64,000 bases of DNA from Aquarana catesbeiana (taxonomy: Eukaryota > Chordata > Amphibia > Anura > Ranidae): NCBI RefSeq assembly GCF_042186555.1, contig NC_133324.1:68985544-69049543 (forward strand). The letters run 5' to 3'. Position numbers and translations under genes: made by a program. The notes under the pieces were generated by a model that saw only the letters and a program-made list of their open reading frames with translations, was not told the DNA's origin and did no database searches. Of the stretch, positions 23,474 to 32,989 are shown piece after piece. The number at the start of each line of letters is the position of its first letter. The first letter of the stretch is position 1.

Positions 23474-23881
23474 CTAGGAGCAATACACAGAAGAGAAGGA
23501 AACCTCTTTCTTGTTCCAGTTTATTTGTGCTTCATGTGCCTGTAGCCAGGGGAGTCCCAAGATGATGGGGAACAAAGGAGAGGAAATAAGGTCAAAACGT
23601 AGGAACTCTTGGTGACCAGAATCAGTAGTGATGAAAATGGGTCTGGTTTCCTGGGTGATAGGTCCAGAGCGGGGGAGAGACCCGTCAGCCAAGTGTACTT
23701 GAAGGCTTTGCTTCTTAGTTTGAAGAGGAATTTGTAGCTCTTGAGCCAGCGTGATGTCCAAAAAACAGCTACATGCTCCAGAATCAATTATAGCTGGCAG
23801 GCGAGTCTCCTTTTCCGCTAGCTGTAGGGAGATAAGGAGGGAGACATAAGTCTTGGGTGCACTGGTAACTTGATAATTCAT
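23474..23881 (-). pseudogene. Gypsy A aspartic protease domain
   Basis: The open segment contains the catalytic IIDSGACSCF (Asp-Ser-Gly, where most proteases have Asp-Ser/Thr-Gly-Ala) and the flap-distal hydrophobic ILGLPWLQAH typical of Ty3/Gypsy proteases. It matures the Gag-Pol polyprotein. The following pol sequence is in other frames, so the ancestral continuous pol is broken here. Confidence 0.8.
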
Positions 23882-23885
23882 AACA

Positions 23886-24536
23886 GATCAAGGATAATAC
23901 TTACTAGGTCTCACAGGGCAGTTACGGAGAAAATGACCTGTTCCCCCTACAGTATAGGCACAGATTAGCTTGCCGCCTACGTTGCCTCTCTTCGGGAGTA
24001 AGAGGAGCGCGGACCAGTCCGAGTTGCATAGGCTCGACTTCGGTAGTAGCGTTGGTTGGAGAAACCGGAAAGGGTGTCGGATTGGGAAGCACCCAGCTGG
24101 ATTGAGGAACCTGGAAGCGATCTGAGTGCCGTTCGCGCATGCGCCTGTCTAGCTTGGTGGCTGACTGGATCAATTCCTCCACAGTTGCAGGGGTCTCCAC
24201 CCTAGCTAACTCATCCTTAAGTACTTCCGATAACCCCTGGCAGTATTGGTACTTCAGGGCAGGTTCGTTCCTGCCGGTATCAGCCGACCACTTCCGGAAC
24301 TCCACTGTGTAGTCCTCAACCGGCCTTTGCCCTTGAGACAGGTTATGTAAAATGGTTTCAGCAGTAGCCGAGCGCTGTGGGTCATCATAAAGTTGTGCCA
24401 TGTTTCCAGAGAATTGCTGGAGGCGACTATCAATTTGGGTGTAGCCTTCTTGCAGTTTCTGAACTGCATCGGTGAGTGTGGAAACCTGCTGGCACAGTAT
24501 TTCAAGCGGAGAGCGCGCTCTGTCGGCCTCTGACAT
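23886..24536 (-). pseudogene. Gypsy A gag, frameshifted in its zinc knuckle
   Basis: The ATG at 24536 opens a 204-residue frame with a coiled-coil-like N-terminus (STLTDAVQKLQEG), the retrotransposon gag core (VEDYTVEFRKWS, YCQGLSEVLKDELA) and a C-terminal knuckle. The frame reads CLYCRGNRS then stops. Shifted by one base it gives TGHFLRNC, completing a CX2C...HX4C zinc knuckle. The break lies in a run of five Gs, so it could be decay or a frameshift site. Gag would package the RNA in cytoplasmic particles. Confidence 0.8.
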
Positions 24537-24539
24537 CTG

Positions 24540-24549
24540 GCTGGTTTGT
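24540..24549 (-). promoter_or_regulatory. Gypsy A self-priming primer-binding site
   Basis: Two bases inside the 5' LTR boundary the minus strand reads ACAAACCAGC, perfectly complementary to GCTGGTTTGT at the predicted transcript 5' end. Tf1 of fission yeast and sushi-type vertebrate elements prime reverse transcription with their own folded RNA 5' end, not a tRNA, using this arrangement. The gag ATG follows only 15 bases after the LTR. Confidence 0.6.
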
Positions 24550-24551
24550 AC

Positions 24552-25249
24552 TGTCAGGTAAGTACTTACCGAGGCCGAGATGCCGAGAGCGATTCGCCCT
24601 TGCGACTAAGTGCAGTCCGCCCCCTGGAGGTGGAACAGGGAGCGGATGGCACAAAGAGGCACAGGCTACCAGCAGGTTGTATGGGACTTGCGTAATACTC
24701 CTTGAAGGGTCCTGGTAGATGTGCAGAGAATGGCAATTCAGAATGTCTGAAACAGGCTAAGGATAAAACACAAGGTTAGCAGGCAGATCCAGACACAGGC
24801 AGAGGGTCAAGCACAGGAGAAAGCAGGTAAGTCCAGGTCACAGGAGATAGTAGGCAAATCCGGGTCACAAGCAAAGGTTCAGGCACAGGAGATAGCAGGT
24901 AAATCCGGGTCACAAGCAAGGGGGTCAAGCACTGAAGACAAGGCAGAATCCATATAAACAAGCTGTTGGTCGGGTCCAGGAGAAGAGCAGAGTAGTCAGG
25001 GACGATCCGGGTCAAGCAGTGATTCAGTAGGCAGGAAACAGGAAACAACTCAGACAGGAAGCTGAAGACAAACCAGCAACCTGTCTGAGCACCTGAGTGT
25101 CTTTAAATAGGCAGCCAGAGCATCACGTTGAGCGTGTGCTAATATGAACGCGTGCGCGTCGTGCCATTGGGCCACGAGCACATGAGCGCCGCATTGTTCT
25201 ACTGAACATGCGTTCGTTCAATACGGCGGGGTTGATTATTTCTCTGACA
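24552..25249 (-). repeat. Gypsy A 5' LTR
   Basis: A 698-bp LTR, TGTCAGAG...CTTACCTGACA on the minus strand. It contains a TATA-like TATTTAAA at 25109-25102 and an array of short imperfect repeats (units around AGGCACAGGAGATAGCAGG on the plus strand). Confidence 0.93.
25068..25109 (-). promoter_or_regulatory. Gypsy A promoter and predicted 5' end of transcript
   Basis: Minus-strand TATTTAAA begins at 25109. About 32 bases downstream lies GCTGGTTTGT (25077-25068), where transcription is expected to start. This decamer is the exact complement of the primer-binding site next to the 5' LTR. Both features are also present in the 3' LTR near 20404-20446. Confidence 0.6.
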
Positions 25250-25797
25250 GGGTTATATTCAAGTTTCCACACCATCAGTGAGTACAATTACTATCTCTTA
25301 TTATACTTATGTTACTAGTTTGGGGTTTTATTACCCATTTATCCTAATTTATTGCTTGTTCTTTAGATATATTTTGAAGTCAATATGGTCTTGAGTATGA
25401 TATACTTCTGGTGGGATGCCTCTTTGAATTTATTTGTTTATTGGATATCCTGGATTGGAAGACTCCGTTTATTTGTATGCACCACCCCCTGCTGGGAGCT
25501 CTACTTCATTCTGTGATCTAGTAGGTACACTCTATGCTCGACATATGTTTGTTTACTAGAGATATATAGAGGTATATATGTATATGCTCACACTCTAAAG
25601 CCATGGTTCCATGTTTAAACCTAGCTGGTTTCCAGGCCTCCCTGAAAAATTGCTTCTCCTCTGTTAGACAATTTTTTTTTTTTTTGATCGGAGTGAGTGT
25701 TGCCTCATGGAAATTTGGGTATTCTAATTTATGAATATATTTGTTTTATCATTTTTAGATAGTGAGACCCACTTTCTCGCAATCATCGAATCCCAAA

Positions 25798-25837
25798 TGT
25801 GTCCTGACAAAGCCTAACGGTGAAACGCATTGACGCA
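25798..25837 (+). ncRNA. Decayed hammerhead-ribozyme-like motif
   Basis: CTGACAA (one change from CTGACGA), a possible stem II (GCC with GGT), GAAAC, then GCATT in place of GCGTT. Stem I is TGTGTC with GACGCA, six pairs including one G-U. The stems survive but the core is mutated, so it is presumed inactive. Confidence 0.5.
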
Positions 25838-26779
25838 CTAGGGCTCACATTTTATACTGTATATTTCTCTCTATATATGGTTTTTTAACTTTTTCCTGCC
25901 TTTCCACACCATTTTGAAATATGTATGTTTCTATGTTTCAATAAATATGAATATTATTTTTCTACATCCTTATTGTTTATTGTGCCGTTAAAGTCCGACT
26001 GTGGGTCACTTCTTAGGACCCATTTTTTTCTGTATTTCCATAATTATTTACGGATGAGGCAATGTGAGTGCTCTCTTTATTTCTATCTTCTTGCTAGGAG
26101 GAATTTTTGATTTCAGGGTGGTAGAATGAGCAACAATGCATTAGGTCGGAACGATCGGCTCAGGTTCAGGGGTGGACTCCTCATCCAAAGTGTCAAATGA
26201 CCTAGAGAGTGCATCAGACCGACCATTGCAGGAACCAGGTTTGTACGTAATCGTGAAATAAAACGGGAAAAGAAGAAACTCCACCTGGCCTGTCTGGGAT
26301 TCAGACATTTAGCATTCTGTAGGTACTGTAGATTCTTGTGATCAGTAAAGATCGTTATGAAGTGAGGGGAACCCTCCAAGGGATGATGCCACTCCTCTAA
26401 CGCCAATTTAATTGCGAGAAGTTCTCAATCACCGATGGCATAATTTCTCTCTGCCTGAGAAAACTTTTTTCACGTCTGGTTGACGTCTCTTCTCAAAGAA
26501 TTGGAGAAGCACAGCTCCCACCCCCATTGAAGAAGCTCCCACCCCCATTGATAATAAAACTTTAAAAAAAAATGGGTCCCCAGGATTTGGTCTCCTCAAG
26601 AAAGGTCCAGAAACAAAGGCCTGTTTCAGGTCCTGAAATGCAGAGACAGCTTCGGGAGGTCGGTCTTTGGCATTCGCACCCTTCTTGGTCAAAGCGATAA
26701 TAGGCGCGGCAATGGAAGAGTAATTCCTTATGAACTGCCTATAATAATTTGTGAAGCCAAGAAAGCGCTGTCCAATTGC

Positions 26780-27212
26780 AAACAGATGCTGAGCAGGAAC
26801 AGAGCAGGCAGGTCAAGGCACAGGCAGAGTTCGGCAACAGGCGGGCAACAAAGGTACAGCAGGAGCAGGCAGAAGCGGAGTCAAACAGGCCGGGGTCAGG
26901 TACAGGCAGCAGTCAGGAGAATCCAAGAGGCATGCCGGGTCGTCAGGAGATCAGGATTTACAGGAACACAGGAATAGGCAACGGGAACTATGGAACAGGG
27001 AGCTGTTGATCAGGCAGCACTGAGCAGAGTGCAAGGCAGACCTAAATAGGCCAGTTGGCGCCAAATGGTGCACACGCCGATGCTCACAGGCACGCGCGCG
27101 CACACGTACGTGCCCGCACACCAGTGCACTGACCAGCGCCCACAGGGACACACACAGCAGCGCGGCCAGCAGCGCGGCCAGCACCGCGACCAGCAAGGTG
27201 ACTTCTCTGACA
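26780..27212 (-). repeat. Partial Gypsy LTR (LTR C)
   Basis: On the minus strand it starts TGTCAGAGAAGTCACC at 27212 and includes a TATTTAGG promoter-like box near 27050 and CAGG-rich repeats. This layout resembles the Gypsy A LTR, but the sequence is different and unlike the Gypsy B LTR. It is truncated at about 26780, where Gypsy B RT begins. A deletion or recombination between two elements is likely. Confidence 0.55.
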
Positions 27213-27677
27213 AGAACCCTGGGGGACCCCACTACCCACCTCTGACCATTCTGAGTACTCCCCATTTATCACCACCCTCTGAACTCACCCTTGTAGCCAG
27301 TTTTCAACCCATGTACTCACCCTATGGTCCATGCCAATGGACCTTATTTTGTACAGTAAACGTTTATGGGGAACTGTGTCAAATGCTTTTGCAAAATCCA
27401 GATACACCACGTCTATGGGCCTTCCTTTATCTAGATGGCAACTCACCTCCTCATAGAAGGTTAATAGATTGGTTTGGCAAGAACGATTCTTCATGAATCC
27501 ATGCTGATTACTGCTAATGATAACGTTCTTGTTACTAAAATCTTGAATATAGTCCCGTATCATCCCCTCCAAGAGCTTGCATACTATTGATTTTAGGCTA
27601 ACTGGTCTGTAATTCCCAGTGATGTATTTTGGGCCCTTTTTAAATATTGGTGCTACATTGGCTTTTTTTCCAATCAC
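27213..27677 (-). pseudogene. LINE reverse-transcriptase N-terminal part
   Basis: Reads PIFKKGPKYITGNYRPVSLK, SSNQHGFMKNRSCQTNLL and VVYLDFAKAFDTVPHKRLL, the fingers and palm of a CR1-like RT, then in another frame EYSEWSEVGSGVPQGS. It ends before the catalytic YADD/FADD box. Confidence 0.85.
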
Positions 27678-29293
27678 CTGGTACCATTCCAGTCAGTAGA
27701 CTGTCAGAAAAAAATTAGGAACAATGGTCTGGTAATTACTTGACTGATTTCCCTAAGTACCCTCGGATGCAAGCCATCTGGTCCCAGTGATTTATTAATG
27801 TTAAGTTTCCAAAGTCTAATTTTAATTCTGTCCTCTGTTAACCATGGAGGTGCTTCCTGTGATGTGTCATAAGGACAATATGATCTATCCTCCCTTTTTT
27901 ACTGTTTACATACTTAAAGAATTTCTTGGGATTTTTTTTGCTCTCCTCCGCTATGTCTTTTGTGTTCTATCTTAGCTGCCCTAATTGCACCCTTACATTT
28001 CTTGTTGCATTCTTTATAAAGTCTGAATGCTGATGATGATCCCTCAACCTTGTATTTTTTGAAGGCCTTCTCCTTTGCTTTATACGCATTTTTACATTGG
28101 AGTAGGGATGAGCTTCGAGTTCGAGTCGAACTCATGTTCGACTCGAACATCAGCTGTTCACCAGTTCGCAGAACAACAAACAATTTGGGGTGTCTGCGCC
28201 AAATTCGAAAGCCACGGAACACCCCTTAAAAGTCTATGGAAGAAAATCAAAAGTGCTAATTTTAAAGGCTTATATGCATGGTATTGTCATAAAAAGTGTT
28301 TGGGGACCTGGGTCCTGCCCCAGGGGACATGTGTCAATGCAAAAAAAAGTTTTAAAAACGGCCGTTTTTTCGGAAGCAGTGATTTTAATAATGCTTAAAG
28401 TGAAACAATAAAAGTGTAATATTCCTTTAAATTTAGTACTTGGGGGTGTCTATAGTATGCCTGTAAAGAGGCGCATGTTTCCCGTGTTTAGAACAGTCTG
28501 ACAGCAAAATGACATTTCAAAGGAAAAAAAGTCATTTAAAACTACTCGCGGTTATTAATGAATTGCCGGTCCGACAATACACATAAAAGTTCATTGATAA
28601 AAACGGCATGGGAATTCCCCACAGGGAAACCCCCAAATCAAAATTTAAAAAAAAATGACGTGGGGGTCCCCCTAAATTCCATACCAGGCCCTTCCGGTCT
28701 GGTATGGATATTAAGGGGAACCCGGCCAAATTAAAAAAAAAAAATGGCGTGGGGTCCCCCTCAAAATCTATACCAGACCCTTCAGGTCTGGTATGGATTT
28801 TAAGGGGAACCCCACGCCTAAATTTTTTTTAAAAATGGCGTGGGGTCCCCCCAAAAATCCATACCAGACCCTTATCCGAACACGCAACCTGGCAGGTCGC
28901 AGGAAAAGAGGGGGGGACGAGAGAGCGCCCCCCCTGAACTGTACCAGGCCACATGCCCTCAACATTGGGAGGGTGCTTTGGGGTAGCCCCCAAAAACACC
29001 TTGTCCCCATGTTTATGGGGACAAGGGCCTCATCCCCACAACCCTTGCCCGGTGGTTGTGGGGGTCTGTGGGCGGGGGGCTTATCGGAATCTGGAAGCCC
29101 CCTTTAACAAGGGGACCCCCAGATCCCGGCCCTCCCCCCTGTGTGAAATGGTAAGGGGGTACAAAAGTACCCCTACCATTTCACAAAAAAACTGTCAAAA
29201 ATGTTAAAAATGACAAGAGACAGTTTTTGACAATTCCTTTATTTCAATGCTTCTTCTTTCTTCTATCTTCTTTCTTCTATCTTCTATCTTCCT

Positions 29294-29419
29294 TCAGGTT
29301 TCTTCTTCCATCTTCTTCTGGTTCTTCTGGTTCTTCCTCTGGTGTTCTCGTCCAGCATCTTCCTCCGCGGCGTCTTCTTCCCTTCTTCTCCTCGGGCCGC
29401 TCCACATCCATGATGGCAT
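29294..29419 (-). CDS. Small basic ORF, left arm of palindromic hAT derivative
   Basis: Mirror of the right-arm ORF: 41 codons from ATG at 29419, starting MPSWMWSGPRRRREEDAA and ending KNQKNQKKMEEET before a TGA. Its TATA-like box is at 29472-29466 and its AATAAA at 29243-29238 on the minus strand. It differs from the right-arm peptide by a few substitutions and stops three codons earlier. Confidence 0.3.
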   Translation of the reverse strand: MPSWMWSGPRRRREEDAAEEDAGREHQRKNQKNQKKMEEET

Positions 29420-29465
29420 GGAGGGAGGCTCCCGCTGTGTGACGCTTCTCCTCTTCTGACAGTTC

Positions 29466-29696
29466 TTAAATAATGGGGGGCAGGGCCACCCGGTGACCCC
29501 ACCCCCTCTGACGCAGAGGGACTTGACGGGGACTTCCCTGTGGCATTCCCTGTGATGTCAGAAGGGGGCGGGGTTACGTAATGGGTGACCCCGCCCCCTC
29601 TGACATCACGGGGAATGCCACAGGGAAGTCCCCGTCAAGTCCCCGTGTGTCAGAGGGGGGCGGGGTCACTGGGTGGCCCCGCCCCCCATTATTTAA
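29466..29696. promoter_or_regulatory. Bidirectional GC-rich promoter-like centre
   Basis: The palindrome centre is GC-rich (GGGCGGGG boxes, several CpGs) and flanked by two outward-facing TATTTAA boxes. This is the layout of a divergent promoter. Function is inferred from layout only. Confidence 0.4.
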
Positions 29697-29742
29697 GAAC
29701 CGTCAGAAGAGGAGAAGCGTCACACAGCGGCAGCCTCCCTCC

Positions 29743-29877
29743 ATGCCATCATGGATGCGGAGCGGCCTTAGGAGAAGAAGGGAAGAAGACGCCGCGCAGG
29801 AAGATGCCAGACGAGAACATGGGAGGAAGAACCAGAAGAACCAGAAGAAGATGGAGGAAGAAACCGAAGGAAGATAG
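29743..29877 (+). CDS. Small basic ORF, right arm of palindromic hAT derivative
   Basis: An ATG at 29743 opens 44 codons, MPSWMRSGLRRRREEDAAQ at the start and KNQKNQKKMEEETEGR at the end, rich in Arg, Lys and Glu. A TATA-like TATTTAA lies ~50 bases upstream (29690-29696) and AATAAA follows at 29911. No known family is recognised. The mirrored ORF in the left arm is similar. This could be a translated small protein, or just the exon of a non-coding unit. The codon bias from the GAAGA-rich sequence argues for caution. Confidence 0.3.
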   Translation: MPSWMRSGLRRRREEDAAQEDARREHGRKNQKNQKKMEEETEGR

Positions 29878-31379
29878 AAGAAAGAAGATAGAAGAAAGAA
29901 GAAGCATTTAAATAAAGGAATTGTCAAAAACTGTCTCTTGTAATTTTTAACATTTTTGACAGTTTTTTTGTGAAATAGTAGGGGTACTTTTGTACCCCCT
30001 TACCATTTCACACAGGGGGAGGGCCGGGATCTGGGGGTCCCCTTGTTAAAGGGGGCTTCCAGATTCCGATAACCCCCCCGCCCGCAGACCCCCACAACCA
30101 CCGGGCAAGGGTTGTGGGGATGAGGCCCTTGTCCCCATCAACATGGGGACAAGGTGTTTTGGGGAGCTACCCCAAAGCACCTTCCCAATGTTGAGGGCAT
30201 GTGGCCTGGTACGGTTCAGGAGGGGGGGTGCTCTCTCGTCCCCCCCTCTTTTCCTGCGGCCTACCAGGTTGCGTGCTCGGATAAGGGTGTGGTATGGATT
30301 TTTGGGGGGACCCCACGCCATTTTTAAAAAAATTTTGGCGTGGGGTTCCCCTTAAAATCCATACCAGACCTGAAGGGTCTGGTATAGATTTTGAGGGGGA
30401 CCCCACGCCATTTTTTAAAAAAAATTTTGGCCGGGGCTCCCCTTAATATCCATACCAGACCTGAAGGACCTGGTATGGAATTTAGGGGGACCCCCCACTT
30501 CATTTTTTTTTTAAATTTTGGTTCGGGGTTTCCCTGTGGGGAATTCCCATGCCGTTTTTATCAATGAACTTTTATGTGTATTGTCAGACCGGCAATTCAT
30601 TAATAGCCGCGAGTAGTTTTAAATGACTTTTTTTCCTTTGAAATGTTATTTTGCTGTCAGACTGTTCTAAACACGGGAAACATGTGCCCCTTTACAGACA
30701 TACTATAGACACCCCCCAGGTACGAAATTTAAAGGAATATTACACTTTTATTGTTTCACTTTAAGCATTATTAAAATCACTGCTCCCGAAAAAACGGCCA
30801 TTTTTAAAACTTTTTTGCATTGATACATATCCCCTGGGGCAGGACCCAGGTCCCCAAACACTTTTTATGACAATAACTTGCATATAAGCCTTTAAAATTA
30901 GCACTTTTGATTATTCATGTTTATGTCCCATAGACTTTAACGGTGTTCGTGTGTTCGAACAAATTTTTTGCCTGTTCGCAAGTTCTGGTGCGAACCGAAC
31001 AGGGGGGTGTTCGGCTCATCCCTACATTGGAGTTAAGCCATCCAGGACTTTTGTTCGCTCTTTTAAATTTATTACCCAATGGGATGCATTGGCTAATGCC
31101 CTTATTTAATATGCTCTTAAAGCAAACCCATCTCTCCTCCGTGTTCTTTGTTCCTAAGATTTTATTCTAATTCATGCCTTCTAACAAGGTTCGTAGTTCA
31201 GGGAAGTTGGCTCTTTTGAAATTCAGTTTCTTTGTATTCCCCTTATGTTTCCTATTTCTGTGATTTATACTGAAGCCAATTGACCTGTGATCGCTGTTTC
31301 CTAAATTGCCCCGTATAGGTCTGCATTGTTGGTAATCAGTAGATCAAGTAATGCTTTATTTCTAGTTGGTGTGTACCAT

Positions 31380-31869
31380 CTAAACCATGAAATGGTCCTG
31401 CAAGACATTTAGGAACTGGTGAGCCTTAGACGAATGCATGGTTCCCTCTGCCCAGTCTATGTCTGGATAATTATAATCCCCCATTATGATAACACTTCCC
31501 ATCCTTGCTGCTAATCCAACTTGTGATTGGAGATCCGTCTCCCCCTCCTTCCTCAAGTTAGGGGGCTTATAGCATACTCCCAGTAATATTTTCCACTTAG
31601 CTTCATCCCTTTGGAGCTCTACCCATAAGGGATTCCACCTCCTCCCTAGCTCCCTTAGTGATGTCATCTCTCACATTCACGTGTACATTATTCTTGATAT
31701 ATAGGCATACCCCTTCCCCTTTTTTACCCTCTCTATCCCCTGCGATAAAGGGTATACCCTTGAATGGTTGCCAGCCAATCATGAGAGCTGTTGAACTAGG
31801 TCTCTGAAATTCCCAAAAAATCCAAATCCTCCTTGTACAACAGTACGCCTCTATGAGTAATAGCGCCAT
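31380..31869 (-). pseudogene. LINE endonuclease (APE-type) fragment
   Basis: Two overlapping frames give GKKGEGVCLYIKNN, then WKILLGVCYKPPNLRKEGE and VIIMGDYNYPDIDWAEG. These are typical of the apurinic-type endonuclease of CR1/Rex1-like LINEs, with the catalytic Asp in GDYNYPDIDW. A frameshift near 31640 joins them. The enzyme nicks target DNA to prime reverse transcription. Confidence 0.8.
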
Positions 31870-32430
31870 CTACAGGCAAAGAATGCAATTGCACATGCTC
31901 AGTCATTAGCAGTAACACAGGGAAGGGAAATTCATGCAGTGATTACCTGTACTTTGTAAAATTCATTCACAGCATTGTAATCATCATGAAGTGAAAATGT
32001 TCACTCGGTTTACTTTAAAAACTGAACTACTATTAAATGGCACAAAATACACAGAATACATACATTGGTGTGAGCTGTTTTAAATGCCAAATGATTTGCA
32101 TCTCTGTCCATGCAGTCATGAGAGTTACAAAGCTTTGCCCCACAGAACAATCCTGCCTAGCAGGAGAAGGGGTCTGATTTCTATAATGCAGTTCCACCCT
32201 CATTTACATGACCCCCATTCTGTGACTGAACAGCGAAAGGAGAAGCAGCACACTCTACTCTCTATCATGTCCTCAGCATGGTCATTGCCCTTACACCAGT
32301 GCTGGGACAAGGTCACCTAGAGCTGAGGGCGATCATGCCAAACTGCGCCCCCCCCCAAGATGTATGAGCATTATTTGTCTGCAAAAATCCCCAACCCCCC
32401 CCCCAAAAAAATTGAGCACTAATCTGCATG
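31870..32430. other. No feature recognised
   Basis: Upstream of the truncated LINE. No motif, terminal repeat or coding segment that I can support. Confidence 0.55.
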
Positions 32431-32980
32431 CTTATCCTCTAAACATAAATCCCCCCTCCTCCCAGGACAAATCTGTACCCCTGCAGAAATCCCTCCAGCT
32501 CAAATGCCGTCTCCAAACAAATTACCCCTCCTAGCATAAATCCTCTATCCTTCAAATTCCTCAAATTTCCTCTCCGAGTACACCCCCCCCCACTCCAAAT
32601 CCCCCCTCCCAGCAAAAATCCCCCCATTCCCCCTCCTAGCACAAATTTTCCCCCTCTCCAAATTTCCCCCCTAGCACAAATCCCCTCCAAACATTCCCAC
32701 TAGCACAAATCCCCTCCATCCCCCCCCAAAAAATCCTAACACAGTCCCCCTCCACCATATTTCTTCTAGCACATACCTGCCCCCAGACCCCGCCTCAGCA
32801 CAAATCTTCTTCTCCCAACACAAATCCCCCTAAATCACCACTCCTGGCAATCCCACAAAAAATCCCCTCCTAGAATACTAGAATAGTTCTTACCCCCTGC
32901 TGACCCCAAATTCCCCCTTTCAACACAAATCCCCACACCTCACATGATACCACAGTGACCAGGGCAGCTACCACTCCTGC
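32430..32980. repeat. Degenerate C-rich minisatellite
   Basis: Irregular units of roughly 20-30 bases built from CAAATCCCCCTCCTAGCA-like words run for about 550 bases. A Gly-rich open frame on the minus strand is a by-product. Confidence 0.75.
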
Positions 32981-32989
32981 CGACCTCCT

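Larger units (their letters stand above)
19869..25249 (-). mobile_element. Gypsy A: nearly full-length chromodomain Ty3/Gypsy retrotransposon
   Basis: A 5381-bp element with two LTRs (19869-20602 and 24552-25249) and a 5-bp target duplication GGGTT (19864-19868, 25250-25254). Minus-strand order is 5' LTR, gag, protease, RT, RNase H, integrase, chromodomain, polypurine tract, 3' LTR. The LTRs are alike but differ by point changes and a ~37-bp indel in their internal CAGG-rich repeats, so it is not very recent. All coding segments carry lesions. It is the youngest layer of the 17659-27212 nest. Confidence 0.95.
19685..26088 (+). mobile_element. PLE-like element inside Gypsy B, itself split by Gypsy A
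   Basis: Two segments, 19685-19868 and 25250-26088, form one ~1-kb insert once Gypsy A is removed. About 100 bp at its left edge (from ATACAGAAAAAA) are the reverse complement of its right end, as in the small PLE at 3292-3601. The flanks TCTTGCCAGGAG (19673-19684) and TCTTGCTAGGAG (26089-26100) are a 12-bp target duplication with one mismatch. TTTCAATAAATATG lies near the 3' end and a decayed hammerhead at 25798. It has no RT. Confidence 0.7.
18336..26776 (-). pseudogene. Gypsy B pol (RT end, RNase H, integrase, chromodomain), interrupted
   Basis: Minus-strand pol of a chromodomain-containing Ty3/Gypsy element in two blocks. The right block (26776-26101) holds the end of reverse transcriptase (QRFLGFTNYYRQ) and RNase H (ALEEWHH..., FTDHKNLQYLQ). 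The left block (19684-18336) holds integrase: zinc-binding region with HVCAQPN, catalytic MDFITDLP, IVSDRGVQFTSRFW and SYHPESNGQTERVN, then a chromodomain (ILQYLMHWKGFGPEERSW). The blocks are separated by the PLE at 19685-26088. Several frameshifts remain. Gag, protease and most of RT are missing at the junction near 26776, where a different LTR begins. Confidence 0.85.
28103..31024. mobile_element. Palindromic (foldback) hAT derivative with mirrored units
   Basis: 2922 bp, TAGGGATGAG at the left and its complement at the right, with a perfect 8-bp duplication CATTGGAG (28095-28102, 31025-31032). Both ~1.4-kb arms are inverted copies. The outer ~420 bp of each arm match the 3' end of the autonomous hAT at 2385-2807, so it is a derivative with two 3' ends. 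Each arm also contains a TATA-like box, a ~40-codon basic ORF and AATAAA, facing away from a GC-rich centre (29480-29690). Most other open frames here are shadows of the inverted arms. Confidence 0.93.
27213..31869 (-). mobile_element. CR1-like LINE, minus strand, interrupted by an hAT derivative
   Basis: Minus-strand order: endonuclease (31869-31380), linker (31379-31033 and 28094-27900), reverse transcriptase (27677-27213). The palindromic hAT derivative at 28103-31024 sits in the linker with an 8-bp duplication. The LINE is 5' truncated near 31870, and its 3' part is missing beyond GVPQGS, where LTR C abuts. Same family as the LINE at 47046-48373. Confidence 0.85.

Noticed and set aside
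26776..27275. Gln/Ala-rich and Arg/Ala-rich ORFs on both strands
   Set aside because: They lie within an LTR fragment with CAGG-type repeats and have no domain.
28768..30406. Several overlapping Gly/Pro/Arg-rich frames on both strands
   Set aside because: They mirror each other because the arms are inverted copies of GC-rich non-coding DNA; only the micro-ORFs next to the TATA boxes are worth a note.
32439..32690. Gly-rich protein on the minus strand
   Set aside because: A by-product of the C-rich minisatellite.
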